This document shows positions 1 through 5,887 of a DNA stretch of 10,758 bases, in pieces. The position numbers and the translations under genes were made by a program. The notes beneath the pieces are model-generated. The model did not search any database. It was not told where the DNA came from and worked only from the letters and a program-made list of their open reading frames with translations. Within the stretch, counting starts at the first letter, position 1; every line of letters starts with the position of its first letter. The stretch is from contig DNZD01000011.1 of the NCBI GenBank assembly GCA_003504855.1, positions 1-10,758 of the forward strand. The letters are read 5' to 3'. This stretch comes from Cytophagales bacterium (GTDB taxonomy: Bacteria > Bacteroidota > Bacteroidia > Cytophagales > Cyclobacteriaceae).

Positions 1-612
1 CACCATGGCATTGTTCAGGCTCTTGGTCATGGACCATCCCATGAATAAAGTGTGCTTATCAAAACCCGACGCATACTGTTCGCCAATGATCTGTCCATCG
101 TAGATGGCGAGCACGGCATGGGTGTTCTTTGGTTGCTCCGGATTTGTTTCTTCAAACGCCAACCGGAGTGCAGCCTGCACGGCATCGTAGTTGAGCCCGG
201 CCACAGGTGGTGTGCTGACCAAATCGCCGTTCGGCCACGCCACGGTATCCGCATTCAAGGGCGGCAGTGTTGGTAATGCCGGCGATTGTTGCCGTACTTC
301 CGGTTCTGAACGTTCGGCAAGCAGCGTGCATCCCTGCCCTTTGCGGTAGATGGCCTTGCTGACAGACCACAATACCCGGGCGGTTACAGCGCTGGAATCC
401 TTGAATTCAATGCCGGCCTTCGATAACCCGGGGAAAACCGAAAGTTCTTTTTGTACCACACTTTCTGGTGTACGACCCATGACGAACACACACGAGCACA
501 TGGTCTTGGCGGCCATACCCGCCATGATCGGCGGAAAAGTAATGGCGAGATAGAGTATGGCAGCGGCGAGAGAAATGCCAATGAGGTAAAAAAAGTAACG
601 GATAATTTTCAT
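1..612 (-). CDS. Serine hydrolase of the class C beta-lactamase family, N-terminal part (3' end outside window)
   Basis: An ATG at 612-610 opens a frame that stays open for 204 codons to the window edge, so the C-terminal half is missing. The N terminus has a hydrophobic segment at about residues 4-26 (signal anchor or signal peptide), followed by a Cys-containing stretch with C39 and C41 before VFVMGR. Near the edge, GWSMTKSLNN contains S194-M-T-K197, the SxxK nucleophile motif of class C beta-lactamases, PBP4-like peptidases and 6-aminohexanoate-dimer hydrolases. It is preceded by ALAIYDGQIIGEQYA, the usual beta-strand pair before the catalytic serine in this family. The later Tyr and Lys/His motifs would lie outside the window, so the substrate cannot be inferred. 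The start is only 8 nt after the alkB stop, which points to the same transcript. Family assignment is fairly secure; the physiological role is unknown. Confidence 0.82.
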   Translation of the reverse strand, partial: MKIIRYFFYLIGISLAAAILYLAITFPPIMAGMAAKTMCSCVFVMGRTPESVVQKELSVFPGLSKAGIEFKDSSAVTARVLWSVSKAIYRKGQGCTLLAERSEPEVRQQSPALPTLPPLNADTVAWPNGDLVSTPPVAGLNYDAVQAALRLAFEETNPEQPKNTHAVLAIYDGQIIGEQYASGFDKHTLFMGWSMTKSLNNAMV

Positions 613-620
613 GATTGTAT

Positions 621-1697
621 TTACGGGGTTGCAAGACTGCGCTCAAAGGAAGTGAGCCTGGGGTTCATGATGGAAAACCACAGGGGTGGAAATAAAGCAA
701 TGAGGATCATGGTTGGATAGCCAAATGGTAGTTGCGGACTTCCATCGTAATGATCCAATACCTGATAGCGTTTGACGGCATTATAGTGATGGTCTGCGTG
801 TCGCTGTAGTTGAAATAAAAAGAAATTGCTAACCAGGTGGCTGGCATTCCACGAATGAAAGGGATTTACCCGTTCAAATTGTCCTGGTGCAATTTCGGCC
901 CGCACAATACCGTAGTGTTCAACATAGTTAACCAACTCAAGCAAAGTGAATGCGACTACGCTCTGTCCAAAAAAGAATATCGGGATCAACCAGATGGTGG
1001 ATGATGAACTATACGGCAACATGGCAGCGGCGCACGCAAGAAAGGGCATGAATGTGTACCAGATCATCCTGTTATGCAGGCTGTACATGGAGCGGTTGTG
1101 GTTCCTGAGTATTTGTCCTTCGATTTTCCAGGCATGGACATAACCGACGAATACGGATTGAAGCCAGAAGGCATAAAAGTTTTGGTGCTTTCTGGCCGTG
1201 GCCGGATCCTCCGGTGTAGCCACATGCACATGATGTCCGCGGTTGTGCTCAATAAAGAAGTGCATATAACAAACCGAAAGGAGTAACACCTGGCTGTAGA
1301 ATTGTTCGAGTTTGGATTTTTTGTGACCTAACTCATGGGCTACGGTGATACCGATGCCACCCGTGACCAATCCGCAGCTGACGATAAACAAAACAAGTTC
1401 TGCCCTGGAGAACTGACCACTGGCCACGACATCAATGGCCCACACCAGAAAACCAATCTGAACAAACACCCACAGGTAGGTGACGAATCGATAATAGAAT
1501 TCTCCTTCCAGGATTGGTCGGTCTGCCGCTGGCACATTATGGGTATCAAGCCCAGCCCAGAAATCGATCAGGGGGATTATGATGAACACAAAAATCACGC
1601 TTAGCCATTGCCAACCGCCGCCAAGGTAAGTACCGGAAATCACGAGGGACGGCAGAATGAAAGCACTGAAGAATCCAATCTTCCTGATGAAGTTCAT
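621..1697 (-). CDS. alkB: AlkB-type membrane di-iron alkane 1-monooxygenase
   Basis: This 358-residue polytopic membrane protein belongs to the fatty-acid desaturase/AlkB superfamily. AlkB enzymes hydroxylate a terminal methyl group using O2 and electrons from rubredoxin or ferredoxin. All expected histidine boxes are present: HELGHK at 121-126, EHNRGHH at 150-156 followed by VATPEDPATAR, NYVEHYG at 257-263, and LQRHADHH at 297-304. The NYVEHYG and QRHADHH boxes with a downstream PLWF..MNPR are characteristic of AlkB rather than of acyl-CoA desaturases. Hydrophobic segments lie at about 9-26, 32-48, 71-90, 98-118, 213-228 and 234-256. Its length is slightly under the roughly 400 residues of the classical Pseudomonas enzyme. 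It starts 36 nt after paaD with no terminator between them. XylM-like side-chain hydroxylases are the nearest alternative, and the substrate range cannot be read from sequence. No rubredoxin gene is in the window. Confidence 0.9.
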   Translation of the reverse strand: MNFIRKIGFFSAFILPSLVISGTYLGGGWQWLSVIFVFIIIPLIDFWAGLDTHNVPAADRPILEGEFYYRFVTYLWVFVQIGFLVWAIDVVASGQFSRAELVLFIVSCGLVTGGIGITVAHELGHKKSKLEQFYSQVLLLSVCYMHFFIEHNRGHHVHVATPEDPATARKHQNFYAFWLQSVFVGYVHAWKIEGQILRNHNRSMYSLHNRMIWYTFMPFLACAAAMLPYSSSSTIWLIPIFFFGQSVVAFTLLELVNYVEHYGIVRAEIAPGQFERVNPFHSWNASHLVSNFFLFQLQRHADHHYNAVKRYQVLDHYDGSPQLPFGYPTMILIALFPPLWFSIMNPRLTSFERSLATP

Positions 1698-1733
1698 ATC
1701 CTAATGTAATGAAATTGGAAGAAACGAAACAGG

Positions 1734-2234
1734 TTACAGCGGCTTGAACTGTTCAAACGCCTCGCGGCAGTCGTAGCAATAATGCAGGGAGCGGCACAGG
1801 GTTGGTCCAAAAGGTGAGCGCATTTCGGTGTGGGTGCCGTTGCAGCGCGGGCAAACAGCATGTTCCAGGATGTCGAGATCGTTTTGAATAAATGCGGTTG
1901 ATGGCGGTGGCGCATATCCAAAGGTTTTTAATGCCAGGCGACCACGCTCGGTAATCCTGTCTGAGCTCCAGGATTGTTTCAGGTTAATATTGACATGCGG
2001 ATGGGATATGCCGTTCTTCTGAAGCACCTGAATAACTTCAGTCTTCATATAATCCATGGCAGGGCATCCCACGAAAGTGGGCGTCATGGATACGGTGACG
2101 GTGCCTTCTGATACTTCAACTTCTGTGATCACCCCAAGATCGACCAGCGACAATACCGGAATCTCGGGATCTTTCACTTCATCGAGCCAGGTGAGTACCT
2201 GTTCTTTGGTTGGGATGGTTGACAAGGTTACCAC
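1734..2234 (-). CDS. paaD: PaaD, MIP18/DUF59-type maturation subunit of the phenylacetyl-CoA epoxidase system
   Basis: This 166-residue protein matches the usual PaaD length (about 165). PaaD is needed for phenylacetyl-CoA epoxidase activity and is thought to help Fe-S or di-iron assembly. Visible features are DPEIPVLSLVDLG (22-34) and TPTFVGCPAM with C57, both typical of the DUF59/MIP18 domain, then a C-terminal Cys cluster: C128-P-R-C131, C147, C153 and C156, followed by REAFEQFK. That cluster sets PaaD apart from plain SufT/MIP18 proteins. The start is a GTG at 2234-2232, chosen because the N terminus then aligns with known PaaD and no better upstream or downstream start exists. It overlaps the paaC stop by 7 nt, which suggests translational coupling. 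The name paaJ is sometimes used for this gene in other species. Confidence 0.96.
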   Translation of the reverse strand: MVTLSTIPTKEQVLTWLDEVKDPEIPVLSLVDLGVITEVEVSEGTVTVSMTPTFVGCPAMDYMKTEVIQVLQKNGISHPHVNINLKQSWSSDRITERGRLALKTFGYAPPPSTAFIQNDLDILEHAVCPRCNGTHTEMRSPFGPTLCRSLHYCYDCREAFEQFKPL

Positions 2235-2983
2235 TCTGCGTTGGGATCAATACTGAATACAGCGGTCATCTCGGCGAGCAAGGGTGCCAGGTGGGTGGAA
2301 TGAATGCCATGCCGCCCGCCATTGACGGGTTTGCAGGTAGTCCAGTCCGGTGATACTAGTCCGGCAACAGACAGCACCTGGTTAACCTGGAGTCGCCATT
2401 GCTCAAACAATGCCTTCTCACCGGGGAAAATCTTATTTTCAATAATGGCTTGTTCGACCGATGTTGTTTCAAACATGCCCAATGCATAGGGAGCGAGGCG
2501 GTCCAGTGATTGCTGAAGCCGTTGTTTGCTTTCAGTAGTTGCTGACCCCAATTGCTTCATCCAGGTATTGGCATGCAGGGTGTGGTACCGGAGTTCACCG
2601 CGCACCTTGCGTGCCAGTTGTGCCAATGGTTCGTAGGCAGATTGCGTCAGGGCTTCCCACCGAAGTGCATCGGCGGTGTCAAAAAGAAAGTGACGCACGA
2701 GGCTAAAATCATATTCGTCATTGGGCAACTCCACCAGTTGGCAGTTTTTAAATGCTGTAGCCGGGCGTGTAAAGGCCAACGGATCAGGTGCGGCTTCACC
2801 CAGGTCGTGAAGTAGTTTATAGAGTGCGAGACTCTGACCGATCTTGTCCTGGGCCATGGATGAAAAGGCAATATCCTCTTCCAGCAACGGACCAAGCCCG
2901 GTCCACTCGCTGTTGCGGTGACCGAGAATCAGCAGGTCATCTGCCATGCGGAACAGGAGGTCCTTCAAAGCATGCTCGTTCAT
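2228..2983 (-). CDS. paaC: PaaC, structural subunit of phenylacetyl-CoA 1,2-epoxidase
   Basis: This 251-residue ferritin-like helical protein matches PaaC of the multicomponent oxygenase that converts phenylacetyl-CoA to its ring 1,2-epoxide in the cytoplasm. PaaC pairs with catalytic PaaA as a structural partner. Recognisable stretches are GHRNSEWTGLGPLLEED (21-37), AQDKIGQSLALY (44-55), DPLAFTR (67-73), ELRYHTLHANTWMKQLG (130-146) and the C-terminal GGRHGIHSTHLAPLLAEM (222-239), all in the order seen in enterobacterial PaaC. The ATG overlaps the stop of the upstream membrane protein gene as ATGA, and its own stop overlaps the paaD start, so both junctions look translationally coupled. Assignment is secure from length, conserved blocks and context. 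Confidence 0.96.
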   Translation of the reverse strand: MNEHALKDLLFRMADDLLILGHRNSEWTGLGPLLEEDIAFSSMAQDKIGQSLALYKLLHDLGEAAPDPLAFTRPATAFKNCQLVELPNDEYDFSLVRHFLFDTADALRWEALTQSAYEPLAQLARKVRGELRYHTLHANTWMKQLGSATTESKQRLQQSLDRLAPYALGMFETTSVEQAIIENKIFPGEKALFEQWRLQVNQVLSVAGLVSPDWTTCKPVNGGRHGIHSTHLAPLLAEMTAVFSIDPNAEW

Positions 2984-3309
2984 AGTCGTTTCTGTTCAGT
3001 TACCCAGCGGAAGTGCAACAAATAGTAAATTCCCAGGGGCACCATTATGTAGATCATGGATCGCACCTGATAGATTTGACTGTAGCCGACCAACAACAGG
3101 ATGCTCACGCACATGGTGATGCGCAGTATCCGGAATGAAGTATCGTTGACATTCATGGATTCAATTAGTTTGCCCACCGCCAGCAGGGCAAATCCTGCGT
3201 ACACCCACAGGTGACGGGGATCGCGGTGCATCCACATCAGTACAATGCCGATCATCATGGCCACTACGGCTGTTAACTCAAATAAGCGCTGGTATACCCT
3301 CCAATTCAT
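2980..3309 (-). CDS. Small four-helix membrane protein of unknown function inside the paa operon
   Basis: This is a 109-residue hydrophobic protein with four predicted membrane segments at about residues 9-26, 33-50, 59-77 and 83-101, and a charged C-terminal tail RWVTEQKRL. I recognise no catalytic motif and no named family. It is an unusual insertion: standard paa operons run paaA-B-C directly, and the epoxidase subunits are cytosolic. Both ends are coupled by 4-nt ATGA overlaps, with the paaB stop upstream and the paaC start downstream, so it should be made together with the epoxidase subunits. That tight coupling, with one frame filling the gap exactly, argues that it is a real gene. Possible roles, as inference only, are membrane tethering of the complex, substrate or quinone-linked electron transfer, or uptake. 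Confidence 0.85.
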   Translation of the reverse strand: MNWRVYQRLFELTAVVAMMIGIVLMWMHRDPRHLWVYAGFALLAVGKLIESMNVNDTSFRILRITMCVSILLLVGYSQIYQVRSMIYIMVPLGIYYLLHFRWVTEQKRL

Positions 3310-3905
3310 GATGCAGATTGTTTGGCCAGGAAGTTATTGAGTTTGTCCCCTCCCTTGTAATCCGCAGCATCCCGGAATCGCTTTTCAGGAAGGGTATTCC
3401 ACAGATCTAGTTCTTCCGGCGTGGTATACCGTATGTCCGACTGCAGGATGGCCCAGATGTTGAAGACCAGCTTATCTCCGAAAAGTTTTTTTGCTTCACC
3501 CATGGCCTGTAACGGACTTCCAGCCTTAACCGTACCAGCGGCCACATGCTGTTTGCCGCGCCGCAGGAGGTGATAGATTTCGTAGGTGTCACTTCCGGAA
3601 AGGGCCTCCGTAGCGACCGTACCATAGGCGTTTTGATTGCCCTCTGTGGTAGCAGAGACAAATACATTACGCGTATCGACTACATAGAGCGAGGTACAGG
3701 TGAAGCGGCGGGTGAAATTCTCTTTGGCAAATACATATGCCAACTCCAGGTCAGGTGCATGAACAATGCCTTCGTGCTGAAACGGTTTTCCCTCCTTGGG
3801 CTGCACGAACACTTCATACGAACCAAACTGATCCAAAGGTCCTTTGGGCTGTGGCGCCACCGTAAGTTCTGGCAGTCGTTCAATGCGTGGATCTAATGAT
3901 TTCAT
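3306..3905 (-). CDS. paaB: PaaB with two PaaB-like domains, epoxidase bridging subunit
   Basis: PaaB is a small subunit, usually about 95 residues, that connects PaaA-PaaC heterodimers. This protein has 199 residues and appears to carry the fold twice. Domain 1 (about 27-85) is the canonical one: YEVFVQPKEGKPFQHEG, then APDLELAYVFAKENFTRR and CTSLYVVDTRNV, matching the Y-E-V-F-V, ENARDAYTRR and S-I-W-V-V blocks of enterobacterial PaaB. Domain 2 (about 106-184) repeats the layout in diverged form: YEIYHLLRRGKQHVAAGTV, then AMGEAKKLFG, then VFNIWAILQSDIRY and a tail TTPEELDLWNTLPEKRFR. The ATG is 3 nt after the paaA stop, and the stop overlaps the next gene as ATGA. Domain 2 lacks the basic TRR segment of domain 1, so it may have a different contact role. 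The family call is secure; the duplication is read by eye. Confidence 0.94.
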   Translation of the reverse strand: MKSLDPRIERLPELTVAPQPKGPLDQFGSYEVFVQPKEGKPFQHEGIVHAPDLELAYVFAKENFTRRFTCTSLYVVDTRNVFVSATTEGNQNAYGTVATEALSGSDTYEIYHLLRRGKQHVAAGTVKAGSPLQAMGEAKKLFGDKLVFNIWAILQSDIRYTTPEELDLWNTLPEKRFRDAADYKGGDKLNNFLAKQSAS

Positions 3906-3908
3906 GGT

Positions 3909-4892
3909 CTAGGCAAGGGGAGTCACGTACGTAGTTTGTGCTTTGCGCAACGCGTCGCGCACCCATTTGCCGCGCTCTTCAGCGATGCGACGGACAGCGA
4001 GTCTTTCTTTGTTACAGGGCCCATCTCCGTTGATCACCCGTTTGAATTCTTCCCAGTCAGGTTCCGTATAAGCCCATTGCCCGTCTTCCTTTTTCCGCAG
4101 CAGCGGATCAGGGATGGTGAACCCCAACTCCCAGATCTTGGGGACGTACATGTCGAGGAACTGGTTACGCATGTCATCATTGGATCCCATCTTTACTTTC
4201 CAGCGCATCAATACTTCTGTGTGCACCGAGATCTTGTCGGAAGGTCCAAAGAAGTGCATCATCGGTGCCCACCAACGGTTCAAGGCCTCCTGAAACATGT
4301 TGCGCTGAACGGGAGTACCCGAAGCGAGGTAGATAACACAATGATGACCATACTTGAGGTGGAAAGATTCTTCAGCACAAATCCGGTCAAGTGCGCGGCA
4401 ATAAGGACCATAGCTTCCTTTGGCATTCGCCAGCTGATTGACGATGGCACCCGCATCTACCAGCCAGGAGATGAAGCAGCAGTCGGCCCAGGTGAATGTC
4501 GGGTAGTTGAAAATGTTGGAATACTTCGATTTGCCGTTGATAAGGTCTTCGATCATTTGTTCACGGGTCTTGCCCAGTGTTTCAGCGGCAGAGTACAGCA
4601 ATTGGGCATGCCCAACTTCATCCTGCACCTTGGCCATCAAAGCCATTTTGCGTTTGAATCCGGGTGCGCGGGTAATCCATGTGCCTTCCGGCAAAGCGCC
4701 GATTATTTCACTGTGCGCATGCTGTTCAATCATGCGGATGAGTTGCTTCCGGTACAGACCAGGCATCCAGTCCGTTGGCTCAATTTTTTCACCCCGGTTG
4801 ATCCGGGCTTCAAAAGCGGCCAGGAGCACCGGATCTTCCTGCGCCACACTGTCGGTCTTAATTCCCTCAAAGGTGTTTCCTCCTCCGTACAT
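3909..4892 (-). CDS. paaA: PaaA, catalytic di-iron subunit of phenylacetyl-CoA 1,2-epoxidase
   Basis: This 327-residue protein closely follows E. coli PaaA, offset by about 20 residues. The enzyme epoxidises the aromatic ring of phenylacetyl-CoA with O2, the defining step of the aerobic hybrid phenylacetate pathway. Blocks seen are [23 protein letters not shown] (41-63), [11 protein letters not shown] (67-77), [10 protein letters not shown] (86-95), [15 protein letters not shown] (123-137), and ICAEESFH (171-178). By alignment with the E. coli ligands, the di-iron site should be E62, E92, H95, D146, E175 and H178; all are present. The ATG at 4892-4890 gives the N terminus [10 protein letters not shown], about 20 residues longer than E. 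coli PaaA. No other plausible ATG lies before M43, which is inside the conserved region. It is the first gene of the operon, behind a likely promoter/operator at 4947-4968. Confidence 0.97.
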   Translation of the reverse strand: MYGGGNTFEGIKTDSVAQEDPVLLAAFEARINRGEKIEPTDWMPGLYRKQLIRMIEQHAHSEIIGALPEGTWITRAPGFKRKMALMAKVQDEVGHAQLLYSAAETLGKTREQMIEDLINGKSKYSNIFNYPTFTWADCCFISWLVDAGAIVNQLANAKGSYGPYCRALDRICAEESFHLKYGHHCVIYLASGTPVQRNMFQEALNRWWAPMMHFFGPSDKISVHTEVLMRWKVKMGSNDDMRNQFLDMYVPKIWELGFTIPDPLLRKKEDGQWAYTEPDWEEFKRVINGDGPCNKERLAVRRIAEERGKWVRDALRKAQTTYVTPLA

Positions 4893-4946
4893 AGGATATT
4901 GATTTAGATGGGGATGAAATGGTGTTCGATTCCCGTTAAGGATAAC

Positions 4947-4960
4947 CTAACACTCGTTTG
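4947..4960 (-). promoter_or_regulatory. Candidate PaaR-type TetR operator upstream of paaA
   Basis: Read on the plus strand, this 14-mer is CTAACACTCGTTTG. It fits the pseudopalindrome CNAACGNNCGTTNG that I recall for the Thermus thermophilus PaaR repressor at 9 of 10 fixed positions (A in place of G at position 6). A near copy, CTAACAGTCGTTAA, occurs upstream of the tetR gene. The site starts one base downstream of a TAnnTTTG box, so it would cover the expected transcription start. The adjacent TetR-family gene is the natural binding protein. The consensus is from memory and binding is inferred. Confidence 0.6.
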
Positions 4961-4977
4961 CAAAAATAGCAAAGAGT
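4952..4977. repeat. Imperfect inverted repeat around the paaA promoter box
   Basis: The arms ACTCGTTTGC (4952-4961) and GCAAAGAGT (4969-4977) are complementary apart from one bulged G, with a 7-base spacer AAAAATA. The spacer and one arm base form the TATTTTTG box on the minus strand. No T-run follows on either strand, so it is not a typical terminator of tetR. It overlaps the candidate operator and may be a second way for a dimeric regulator to bind, or it may be coincidental. Confidence 0.4.
4961..4968 (-). promoter_or_regulatory. Putative Bacteroidota -7 promoter element of the paa operon
   Basis: On the minus strand this reads TATTTTTG, a full match to the Bacteroidota -7 consensus TAnnTTTG. 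It lies about 70 nt upstream of the paaA ATG. A TTG at 4984-4986 is the nearest candidate for the -33 element, but its spacing (15 nt) is shorter than usual, so the -33 element is uncertain. The expected start of transcription would be near 4954, inside the candidate operator. Confidence 0.5.
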
Positions 4978-5017
4978 CCGGATCAATTACCGGATTGTTG
5001 AGGAAATGGAAGGTTGA

Positions 5018-5608
5018 TCAGGCCTTGGGCTTTTTGAGGCCATTTACCAGCATGTCGGAGAGTTGCTGGCCGAGGTCTTCGGGCACGATGTTGCTATTGG
5101 GGTCGTACCATTGGGGCATCCAGTTCAGGGATGAGAAAAGGGTCATCACGGCCAGTTTCTTGTCAATGTTCTCTTTAAACTCGCCAGAGAGGATGCCCTC
5201 TTCGATGATATCCTTGAACCGGTTGATGTAATTGATACGGAGGAGCAGGAATTGGCGCAGGAAGGGCTGGCTGAGGTGACGATGTTCGTTCATGAAAACA
5301 GCCGATGCAGTCAGGTCCTTGGCCATTACTTCGATATGGCCTACGATGCCTTTCCTCAGTTTCTCACTGGCAGGGCCCTTTTGCTTCTCCACTTCTTCCA
5401 AAGACTTTCTGAATTCTGCGGCCATGTCAAAACACAGGTTTTGCAGAATTTCCTCTTTGGACTTGATGTGCGAATACAGGCTTGCTGCTTCAATACCCAG
5501 TAACTGGGCCAGGTCGCGCATGGAAGAGGCAGCATAGCCTTTCTCCCTGAAAAGCTCTGCGGCTTTGCGTATGACTTGCTCTTTGCGGGACAGTGAGCCG
5601 GGTTCCAT
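5018..5608 (-). CDS. TetR-family transcriptional regulator, PaaR-like
   Basis: This is a 196-residue TetR repressor. The N-terminal helix-turn-helix domain is clear: KEQVIRKAAELFREKGYAASSMRDLAQLLGIEA (9-41), with recognition helix AASLYSHIKSKEEIL (41-55). The C-terminal half ends in LNWMPQWYDPN (161-171), typical of the C-terminal ligand domain in acyl-CoA-responsive TetR proteins. I chose the ATG at 5608-5606; an extension to a TTG at 5665 would add 19 residues that do not look like the family. It sits directly upstream of paaA on the same strand, 125 nt away, with a shared operator-like motif upstream of both genes. By analogy with PaaR of Thermus and related bacteria, it probably represses paa genes and releases DNA on binding phenylacetyl-CoA. 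The TetR family is certain; the ligand is inferred. Confidence 0.9.
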   Translation of the reverse strand: MEPGSLSRKEQVIRKAAELFREKGYAASSMRDLAQLLGIEAASLYSHIKSKEEILQNLCFDMAAEFRKSLEEVEKQKGPASEKLRKGIVGHIEVMAKDLTASAVFMNEHRHLSQPFLRQFLLLRINYINRFKDIIEEGILSGEFKENIDKKLAVMTLFSSLNWMPQWYDPNSNIVPEDLGQQLSDMLVNGLKKPKA

Positions 5609-5678
5609 GGTAGGGTTACTTAGTGTCTTCAGTGACTGATGAACAAACTGAACAATCAATCTCAAATGAATACCACTA

Positions 5679-5686
5679 CAAACTTA
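5679..5686 (-). promoter_or_regulatory. Putative -7 promoter element of the tetR gene
   Basis: The minus strand reads TAAGTTTG, an exact match to TAnnTTTG, 70 nt upstream of the chosen tetR ATG. The closest upstream TTG is about 25 nt away, longer than the usual -33/-7 spacing. A weaker alternative box, AAAATTTG at 5731-5738, lies nearer the candidate operator at 5752-5765. I cannot decide which one is used. Confidence 0.35.
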
Positions 5687-5744
5687 ATACTATCGGGTTC
5701 ATCCTCCTACTCAATACCGATTCAACCGGCCAAATTTTTGCGAT

Positions 5745-5771
5745 CTGGAGCCTAACAGTCGTTAACTCCAG
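5745..5771. repeat. Nested inverted repeat around the tetR-side operator
   Basis: Outer arms CTGGAG (5745-5750) and CTCCAG (5766-5771) are perfectly complementary and enclose the inner arms TAAC (5753-5756) and GTTA (5761-5764). No T-run follows on either strand, so I do not call it a terminator. The dyad is centred close to the candidate operator, which strengthens the idea of a dimer-binding site. Confidence 0.45.
5752..5765 (-). promoter_or_regulatory. Candidate autoregulatory TetR/PaaR operator upstream of the tetR gene
   Basis: Plus-strand CTAACAGTCGTTAA shares CCTAACA[C/G]TCGTT (12 of 13 bases) with the site before paaA and fits CNAACGNNCGTTNG at 8 of 10 fixed positions. The core TAAC-AGTC-GTTA is itself an inverted repeat. 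It lies in the 279-nt gap between the tetR gene and the upstream terminator, where an autoregulatory site is expected. Confidence 0.5.
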
Positions 5772-5829
5772 GTGACGAAAGTCATTGCTTGCCGCGATAA
5801 TTGCTGAACGGCTTTGGTATCGGCGGGCC

Positions 5830-5864
5830 AAAAAAACAAAGGCACCGGATCGGTTTCCGGTGCC
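5830..5864 (-). terminator. Rho-independent terminator after the outer-membrane protein gene
   Basis: Arms GGCACCGGA (5841-5849) and TCCGGTGCC (5856-5864) form a perfect 9-bp GC-rich stem with a 6-base loop. On the minus strand the stem is followed by TTTGTTTTTTT (5840-5830). It begins about 24 nt past the stop of the outer-membrane protein gene, so it ends the sigma/anti-sigma/OMP operon and insulates tetR-paa from it. Confidence 0.92.
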
Positions 5865-5887
5865 TGCTGGTGTAGTGTTGTATGAGA

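Noticed and set aside
407..646. Minus-strand frame of 79 codons near the left edge
   Set aside because: It overlaps, in another frame, the true serine hydrolase frame that runs from 612 to the window edge and carries the SxxK motif.
3936..4907. Long plus-strand frame of 323 codons
   Set aside because: It is exactly antisense to paaA, whose protein is strongly conserved; the plus-strand translation shows no recognisable domain and is a codon-bias shadow.
4952..4977. Inverted repeat read as a terminator for the tetR gene
   Set aside because: No T-run follows the stem on the minus strand, the stem is AT-containing with a bulge, and it overlaps a promoter box.
5609..5665. N-terminal extension of the TetR protein to a TTG start
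   Set aside because: The added 19 residues do not resemble the family, the start is TTG, and the ATG at 5608 gives a normal-length DNA-binding domain.
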